Of a stretch of DNA of 64,000 nt, positions 58,150-64,000 are shown piece by piece (the first letter of the stretch is position 1; the number at the start of each line of letters is the position of its first letter). The notes beneath the pieces were generated by a model. It did no database searches. It had not been told where the DNA came from and was given only the letters and a program-made list of their open reading frames with translations. A program made the translations under genes and the position numbers. Source of the stretch: Corbicula japonica (Eukaryota > Mollusca > Bivalvia > Venerida > Cyrenidae); NCBI GenBank assembly GCA_038501625.1, contig JAZAYU010000203.1, forward strand, positions 682,001-746,000. The letters run 5' to 3'.

Positions 58150-58390
58150 ACAGGTAGATGTAAAACATTTGCGATTATTTTCATAACTCAAGAGCCAGAA
58201 GAGCAATATGGCTGATTATTGCATTTAACAACATATATTTCGCACTCTTACCAAGTTTGGTTAAGATTGGTTATAAATGAAAGTGTCTCTAGCTGGGAGC
58301 GAACCCGCACCGTCACGGCGACAGCGCCTAGCCATGCAATTCCTGCGACGTAACCAACTGAGCTAACCGGGGCAACGCCAAAAAACGTTG
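58150..58390 (-). mobile_element. tRNA-derived SINE
   Basis: On the minus strand the element starts near 58,373 with GCCCCGGTTAGCTCAGTTGG. The polymerase III A-box TAGCTCAGTTGG is at 58,354-58,365 and the B-box GGTTCGCTCCC at 58,295-58,305, about 49 bp apart, as in tRNA-related SINEs. A non-tRNA body follows (CTAGAGACACTTTCATTTAT, ACCAAACTTGGTAAGAGTG). It is not a functional tRNA, since no acceptor stem closes. The 3' edge is uncertain. Further fragments are at 34,683 and 58,528. Confidence 0.8.
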
Positions 58391-58420
58391 ATTGGATAGC
58401 CCTGATATACGTAACAATCA

Positions 58421-58527
58421 CTGCATGACATCGGTAACGGGTTAATTTACTGATAACAGTACTGACTTAATGTACGCGGAGACTTTTTACGGCCGCCACA
58501 CTGCACAAATAGCGCTACTGTGAATTT
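58421..58527 (-). repeat. Fragment of composite repeat RB
   Basis: The reverse complement reads AGTAGCGCTATTTGTGCAGT and GTGGCGGCCGTAAAAAGTCT, matching 13,628 and 59,925. The left part (GATAACAGTACTGACTTA) also matches 58,082-58,100. Confidence 0.55.
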
Positions 58528-58586
58528 CAAATGAAAGTGTCTCTAGCTGGGAGCGAACCCGCACCGTCACGTCGACAGCGCCTAGC
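58528..58586 (-). mobile_element. tRNA-derived SINE fragment
   Basis: Same sequence as the 58.3-kb SINE from the body through the B-box (58,549-58,559) to GGCTAGGCGCTGTCGACGTG, then it ends before the A-box. Confidence 0.75.
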
Positions 58587-58639
58587 CGAAGGCTTTTAAA
58601 GAGAGTAAAGTGCTAATTTGTTCAATTATATGCCGTAAA

Positions 58640-58830
58640 AAAGTGATATATGCATATCAGGAATCGTCACACTCACAAAACCCATCCTGCCCAGGCAGCG
58701 AAAAGGAAGAGAGGAAGAGTGCATATTTGCAATAAGTATGTCAATTCAAGTAAGACGCCACAAACGAAACCGAGAACCCTTGTGGTTACCGCCTTGGAAC
58801 GGTCAATGCCAAAACAAACGGGGGTTAGGA
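58640..58830 (-). mobile_element. Penelope-like retroelement 3' end fragment, subfamily B
   Basis: ATATGCATATCAGGAATCGT, GGCAGCGAAAAGGAAGAGAG and TACCGCCTTGGAACGGTCA are shared with the 57.2-kb copy. Only about 190 bp of the 3' end remain. Confidence 0.8.
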
Positions 58831-59139
58831 TAAAAGACGGTAACGCTTCTCCCAGCAACAATTAGGCTAATAATGAAACTTAAGCAGGATACATGTATTA
58901 CATCACCACTATCATGTTGACTATGTTTGATCAAGATTGGAGAATCTTTACTCAAGTTAGAAAGCAGAAAACTTGTATGAACATGACCGTCACAAGACTT
59001 CCCATAATATGTCCGGTTTCAAATGGGATATATTATATAAACAACATGTTAGCATTGAGCACTTCTGATAAAATATCTAACAGTATCGAGATTTACTAAA
59101 CGGGAAAGGAAAAAATGTGTATCTTGCGCTGATCAAAGT
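58831..59139. other. No feature seen
   Basis: About 300 bp of AT-rich sequence with no recognised feature. Confidence 0.4.
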
Positions 59140-59700
59140 GACAGGTTTCACAATTTTCTTTAATTATCCAGAATAAGATTTTTAACAATCTTGTTAGATT
59201 TCTTGTCTGCAGCATCGATCACTGCATTAAAACGTCTTACCAGTTCAGCTTTTTTCTGTATTTCATATCATCATCATAGCCAGTAGGACATTCTCTCATT
59301 ATGTCAGTCTTCACAAACACCACTTTCGTACCATAGTCATCTCATTTCGAGCCTGAAATGTTGGAGAAATCTATCAAGTCTCTTGTTGAAGCATAAAATA
59401 AAACAGATTAAACCACTTAAAAAATTGCTATTGTTAGCTTATACTAACTACAGCTATCATGTGTCTTGAACATGTCCTTCTACTATCCGTAACTAGCCCT
59501 AAGTAGATGCCCGTTTTGTTATACTATTGCTAGATTTCTTCCCAAGAGAATCTCTGCTGGTATACAAAACTGCTTTCTAGTAAAAATAACAACTTCGTCA
59601 TCCTTTATAAGATCCACATGAATACACATTTTATCACATGGGCAATCAGTGTAGATCCAGATCAGTGGTCATATCCGTAGATCAACACTATTTGCTCATT
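59140..59700 (-). repeat. Diverged duplicated block D, copy 2 (right piece)
   Basis: Matches 49,640-50,170 over its full length, from ACAGGTTT through to CAGTGTAGATCC. The better-preserved copy of the exon-like frame is inside. Confidence 0.7.
59160..59267 (-). CDS. Short conserved exon-like frame, unknown product
   Basis: The minus strand is open for about 35 codons (KKAELVRRFNAVIDAADKKS, then NKIVKNLILDN) to TAA at 59,160-59,162. A possible splice acceptor AAATACAG precedes it, and an upstream stop means it could only be a terminal exon. The same reading is recognisable in the diverged copy at 49,658. I do not recognise the protein. It may be the last exon of a duplicated gene or a chance frame in an old repeat. 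Confidence 0.25.
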   Translation of the reverse strand, partial: YEIQKKAELVRRFNAVIDAADKKSNKIVKNLILDN

Positions 59701-59790
59701 AGTAAGAATTTACCTAATACATGTAAATCAAAACAATGTAGATCAAGATTAGTAAGCATTATGAGCTCGCTATTCTGGATCTACACTGGG
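59647..59790. repeat. Two hairpin-family repeats
   Basis: AGTGTAGATCCAGATCAG...GTAGATCAACACT at 59,647-59,692, and AATGTAGATCAAGATTAG...TCTGGATCTACACTG at about 59,733-59,790. Confidence 0.7.
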
Positions 59791-59915
59791 ATCTGAAAGA
59801 AGCCATATACCATGATGAAGTAAAGCGTTAATTTACTAATAGTAATAAGTATACTAAGTGCCTTCCTTCCATGCAATAAATCAAACATTTAATTTATATA
59901 ACCAGTTCCTCAGGG
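59791..59915. other. Short AT-rich spacer
   Basis: Nothing recognised. Confidence 0.4.
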
Positions 59916-60562
59916 TTCCATCACAGTAGCGTTGTTTGTGCCGTGTGGCGGCTGTAAAAAGTCTGCCCGTACATTCAATCAGTGCTTTTATCAGTTACGT
60001 CCTTTGAAGGTCGTCGAGCACGATATTTATGTACTATCTGCATAGTACTTCTAAAATTACTTTTTGTTTTTAATATTTCGGCCAGTTTAGAGATGTGTGA
60101 TTTTAATATCCCAGCCAATATAAATTTGGATATTGTTCAATCACCCTCAAGGATATACTTTCTGCTTTTTAAATATTGCCTTTGGCGTTGTCTTTGATAT
60201 GCAGGATTTATATTCTAAGATCCATATTCTGTTTAGTTCCGCCCATTAATTTCTCGTTTAGGGCAAACCCATTCTTTTATCTGGGGACCACACGCCGCTG
60301 AACATGACATGGCATTAATCTGAAAATATCGCATTGAAGGTTCCATGTTCACCGCCATATGCATACCATTGTTTGGGTTGGATCAAATTTGTACTGTTTA
60401 ATGGTGTAAATATTGTGTTGCGCTCAACCCGGGGCTAGGCGGCGTTGGCAGTAATAAGCATTTCTATTACTGCTCATGAACAGGCTCAAACAAACCGAGC
60501 CTGCAATATTTTCATATTTGTCGTGGTCGAGGGTCATCAAAGTTCCAATTTCATCTATTTCC
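59916..60562 (+). repeat. Composite dispersed repeat RB with R1, fullest copy
   Basis: The order is AGTAGCGTTGTTTGTGCC, GTGTGGCGGCTGTAAAAAG, TTGGATATTGTTCAATCACC, TTTGGCGTTGTCTTTGATAT, TAATCTGAAAATATCGC, then R1 from 60,342. All parts have relatives at 13.2-14.1 kb. R1 ends with TTTCATCTATTTCCATAG. Confidence 0.65.
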
Positions 60563-60591
60563 ATAGAATCACCTTTATTGTGTGGGCGAAC

Positions 60592-60722
60592 AGTATAGAT
60601 CCAGAACAGCTGGCACATCTGTGTCGTCTGATCAGGATCTACACTGTTTGCTTTTTGATTCGTTTAATATGTTCTGACCAAAATGCGACTAGTGCTGATT
60701 CTGATCAGACTTCAGCACATGG
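60592..60722. repeat. Hairpin-family repeat, two-hairpin form
   Basis: AGTATAGATCCAGAACAGCT...GTCTGATCAGGATCTACACT forms the first hairpin; after the linker TTCTGACCAAAATG comes a weaker second arm pair at about 60,690-60,722 (GTGCTGATTCTGATCAGACT). Confidence 0.7.
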
Positions 60723-61258
60723 GTAAAAATGTGAATATATGAATTGAAGGGTTAACTACATACTGAATAATACAACTTCCATCATAACCATAATGCTTCT
60801 GTATAGAACATACACCTGGTGGCTGAAAACTGGTCAACAACCATAGAAGTGATGCTGCAACATTCAATCACACCTGAAAAATACAAATATAATTAGGGCC
60901 TATTATATATCTAATAAATGTAACCAATCGAAAATATTCATTTGTACCACGTGACCGTCCAATATATTCCCGTATTGGATCCAAAAAATATTTATTCATT
61001 TCATATTGGACGGTTGGGTACATGTGCACTAAACGATGCTATTCTGGTTTACGATTTCAATCTCTAACGAATTAAAGACTAGGAACCATGCGTGCATAAA
61101 GACGCTTGTTAGTACATGTTTAAAAACTGCTTGTAAAGCGTATAACTGACCAGGAAGCATTGTTTTGTTTTGACAGAAGTCAAAATTTTAACAGATGAAG
61201 AAATTTCTGATTTTATCGACGGACAAAAGGCGAAAAACACTGTAAACAAAACGAAATT
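60723..61258. other. AT-rich stretch with one snap-back repeat
   Basis: ACCGTCCAATAT at about 60,964-60,975 is inverted at about 61,003-61,014 (ATATTGGACGGT), flanked by GTACC-type outer arms. Nothing else recognised. Confidence 0.5.
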
Positions 61259-63595
61259 AGAACAGAACAGAACAGAACAATACTTTATTAACAAAAACCA
61301 TAAAATACAGGTACATGAGTATACAATTCATAGTTAATAACATATTCACACATTACATGGTTAACAAACACAAAAGTAAAAAAAAGGAGGTGATGTAGAA
61401 AAAGGGGGAAATGTTACGAAAATTACTGATCATATAGGTTTATTGTCGTAAAAAATCAAGAAAATATTCTAATAGACTGTAATAAAAATTGAAGACATAT
61501 ATTATAGAAATGTGCTGCTTTAATGTTTTAGTTTTCGGTAGGTTTATTTTTAGCATCTGGCTGTTGGGTTTTATAAATGGTGTAAAATGGCGTCATACCG
61601 TCTGGGTCAAAACACGTGTAGTGAATTCTGAAGATTGTGTTTTATTGTACATGGAATTAACGTGATAGATTTCAGTGGTTTAAAAACAATAAGGATTTCT
61701 TTGGATTATTAGATAAAGATGCTGGATTTTATTTCCGTGAAAGTATTGTAATCACGTTTCTAGCAGCGTGTAAATAGATCCATAAAAGTGGTATTACATG
61801 TAGTGTTCAGCAGTGTATACATTTTCAAAATGAAGCGATGTCTCATCGCCGTTTATGAAAGTTACCTTGCAGATTGTCAATGAATGGGAAATAACAACAA
61901 AAATAATAAACAAGGAAACCAACAGCAACATTGTAACAAAGCAAAGGATCAATGAATGGTTATAAAGAATTGACAAAACACACAAATGGTAACAGTAAAA
62001 ACAGGAGATAATAAGTTGTTGGCAATTTGCATAGTTTTAATAAATAGTTAAAATAAAACTGTTTGAAAAAGGGGAAAACATAAAGTGCAGCTTGTATACA
62101 GAAACTAGTGGAATACATATGAGAATGCAACTTTGAGATATTTGAATAAGATAACAAGATTACACAATATTTACTTATGTATATACTGGTTCATTTTGAA
62201 ATAATTAAGAATCAATTACAAATTTGTCTGAACAAAATAGATCAAGAAATACATAAATATCAGTTCTGTTTAACTACGGACAGGAGTATCCTGATTAACT
62301 TGCATAGTTCCTTTAACTGTTAACTTGACTTTAAATTCAGTAATTTGTTAAATTTCAATATGTTGGGTCGCACATAATAGTATTTCTTTATACATTTCTT
62401 TCGTTCATCTATGAAAAAAGGACATTGCAGAAGGTAGTGGAATTCATCTGCCACATCATTCATATTGCAAAAAAACATAACCTATCATCTATATTTACAT
62501 TTACCATCTGCCAGTTTCACAAGGGAAAAAGTGGTTACTAGTTCTAAATCTCAGAAGGCTGCTATAATCTGGCTTATTAAGTTTAAGAAAATATTCTTCA
62601 AGTTTAATATTGTCCTTATAAATTGAGTAGTTTTTACCTTTTGTTGATTCTTGAAGTGTATTATGCCAGTTTTGTTAATTTTGGTCTATAAGAATTTGTT
62701 TTGTAATGCCTGATATTGATCTGTTTTGTAAATTTTCTTGATTATGCCATATATCTAATCTCCCTACTTCTGTTAAGATATGTTTAATTCCGTTTATCCA
62801 TTTTGAAGAGAAGTTTGGCAGTTGAAGCATGAATTTATAGATTTGGAATGAAATTTTCTTCTCATTTCCAGTAATAATTCTATTCCAAAATTGTATCATT
62901 CTGCTTTTTATATTAATGCTAAGTGGGTACCTTCCAAACTCTGCATATAAACAATAAAGGGGTGTTGATTTTCGCAAATTTCCAAGTTTTCTTAAAAATT
63001 CTGTATGGATTCTTTCGATAATTGTGCTATCTTTATACCCCCAAATCTCAGATGAGTATAATAAAATTGGTTTAATTGTATGATCAAATAATTTTAAGAT
63101 TAGGTCTATCGGTAGACTTATGTTATTTATTCTTTTGTAAAGCAGATACATAGCCTTCTTAGCTTGTTGAACCAGATGAGTTCTTGCAGTTAAAAAACTA
63201 CCAGATTTTGAAAAGTGTGTTCCTAGATATTTATATGATTTTACGATATCCATTGGGGTATTATTTATTTTAAATGAAAAGTTTCTGTCATTTCTTGTGC
63301 CAAAAACAATTGCTTTTGTTTTACTAATGTTAATGTTTAGATGCCATGTACTGCAATATTCTACAAAATCATCTAGGCATGACTGAAGTTTCTGGGGGTC
63401 ATCGGAAACCAAAATAGTGTCATCAGCATAAAGTAACAAAATTATTTTCAAAACAAAATTATTTCAGGATCTATGTTATTGAACTGAATACCAGAGTTGC
63501 CCTTAGTTTCTAAATAATTTTCAAGGTCATTAAGGAAGAGTGAGAAGAGCACCGGGGACATGTTTTCTCCTTGTCTCACCCCGCAATTGCTTAAA
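61259..63595 (-). mobile_element. Minus-strand LINE with TTCTG tail
   Basis: The 3' end has AATAAA (complement at 61,284-61,289) followed by (TTCTG)n at 61,259-61,278, a microsatellite tail of a kind seen in several LINE clades. About 1 kb of 3' non-coding sequence separates it from the end of the coding region near 62,262. The 5' part is absent: the element stops within the reverse transcriptase, at 63,595, where a Penelope-like 3' end begins. Confidence 0.8.
62262..63595 (-). pseudogene. LINE reverse transcriptase C-terminal half, broken
   Basis: Minus-strand reading: CGVRQGENMSPVLFSLFLND near 63,530-63,590, a frame break near 63,450, then LLLYADDTILVSDDPQKLQS with the catalytic ADD, and the thumb region (WHLNINISKTKAIVFG, YKYLGTHFSKSG). 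This runs to an in-frame TAA at 62,675, then continues (NWHNTLQESTKGKNYSIYKD) and, after another slip near 62,510, ends with CFFCNMNDVADEFHYLLQC, a Cys/His cluster. The YADDT form and layout suggest the Jockey/CR1/I side of LINEs; clade uncertain. Confidence 0.85.
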
Positions 63596-64000
63596 AAAGC
63601 AATATATGCATATCAGGAATCGCCACACTAAAAAAAAACACAGCCTCCCCACGCAGCGAAAAAGAAGAGAGGAAGAGAGAGAGCATGTTTTATATAAGTA
63701 TGTCAATAAAAATAGGACGCCACAAACAATTAAAGAAGGAGAGAACCTTTGGGGATACCGCCTTGGAACGGTCAGTGGCAAAACAAAATGCCACTGGGGG
63801 TTTAAACCAGGTTCTAGGGTGCACCAACCTCACACTTGCCCCAACAGGTTCTCGTATCACAAAACAAGTACAAATTGTCTTGGTGAAATAACTCCAACCC
63901 ACCCATCAGCTCAACAATGTTGCATGCAAAAGCATACAAACATATAAACATAAGAATTAAATAGCATTGCAAAGCCAAAGGGCGGGTACTCAATGATCTT
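63596..64000 (-). mobile_element. Penelope-like retroelement 3' end, subfamily B, runs off window
   Basis: It begins AATATATGCATATCAGGAAT and passes through all 3' landmarks seen at 57.2 kb, then further into GCATACAAACATATAAAC and GGGCGGGTACTCAATGATCT, which in the 55.1-kb copy lies just after the coding region. The window ends before any coding part. It abuts the truncated LINE directly. Confidence 0.85.

Noticed and set aside
58295..58373. Possible functional tRNA gene
   Set aside because: A- and B-boxes are present but no acceptor stem or proper cloverleaf closes, and copies recur as SINE fragments.
63540..63947. 135-codon frame near the right end, and similar frames at 22,857-23,193, 54,727-54,979 and 57,281-57,555
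   Set aside because: All come from the untranslated 3' end of the Penelope-like family; frames differ between copies.

Overview
The window looks like AT-rich, repeat-dominated nuclear DNA from a marine invertebrate, most probably a bivalve mollusc. The reasons are the mix of non-LTR and Penelope-like retroelements, several snap-back DNA transposon families, tRNA-derived SINEs, an NLR-like (NACHT-LRR) immune gene relic with a splice acceptor, and short dispersed repeats of a kind I associate with bivalve genomes (the hairpin family around GATCTACAC and the phrase GGGCCATAACTCC). The species assignment is inference. No intact host protein-coding gene, rRNA gene or functional tRNA gene is visible.

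Layout. 0-8.3 kb: a nested retroelement 3' end, two diverged copies of one ancient block (1.1-2.6 and 5.7-6.7 kb), a small 92-bp tandem array and a 5'-truncated LINE. 8.3-11.2 kb: a 78-bp satellite with a partly dimeric 156-bp order, interrupted by an 899-bp terminal-inverted-repeat element. 11.2-15.8 kb: old duplicated blocks, composite dispersed repeats and a 91/92-bp array. 16.0-21.6 kb: a large satellite whose flanks are degenerate ~20-bp monomers and whose core is a 45-bp unit; it is split by a 1,629-bp insertion with TG...CA ends, a CTCC target duplication and about 28 copies of TACGGA. 22.3-23.2 kb: a truncated Penelope-like element. 24.7-27.7 kb: clustered hairpin repeats and a LINE ORF1 fragment. 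28.0-31.8 kb: a nearly complete L1/Tx1-type ORF2 with one frameshift and one stop.

34.7-39.4 kb: a minisatellite containing a piece of a tRNA-derived SINE, a hAT-like MITE with a perfect 8-bp duplication, a TTAA-flanked foldback element and two further minisatellites. 41.2-43.8 kb: a broken NACHT-LRR gene. 44.6-45.2 kb: a TA-flanked mariner-like foldback. 49.4-50.2 and 57.7-59.7 kb: two copies of one diverged block sharing a short conserved reading frame. 50.5-51.8 kb: a 20-bp satellite. 52.8-55.9 kb: two Penelope-like copies in inverted orientation, followed by a reverse transcriptase fragment to 56.4 kb. 58-60.7 kb: SINEs, composite repeats and hairpins. 61.3-63.6 kb: a minus-strand LINE, abutting another Penelope-like 3' end that runs off the window.

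There is no operon-like cooperation. The logic is of successive insertions, and satellites and older elements record clean pre-insertion sites. The most useful observations are the two insertions caught inside satellite arrays, the chimeric, frameshifted Penelope-like family, the dispersed hairpin family, and the SINE-containing minisatellite.
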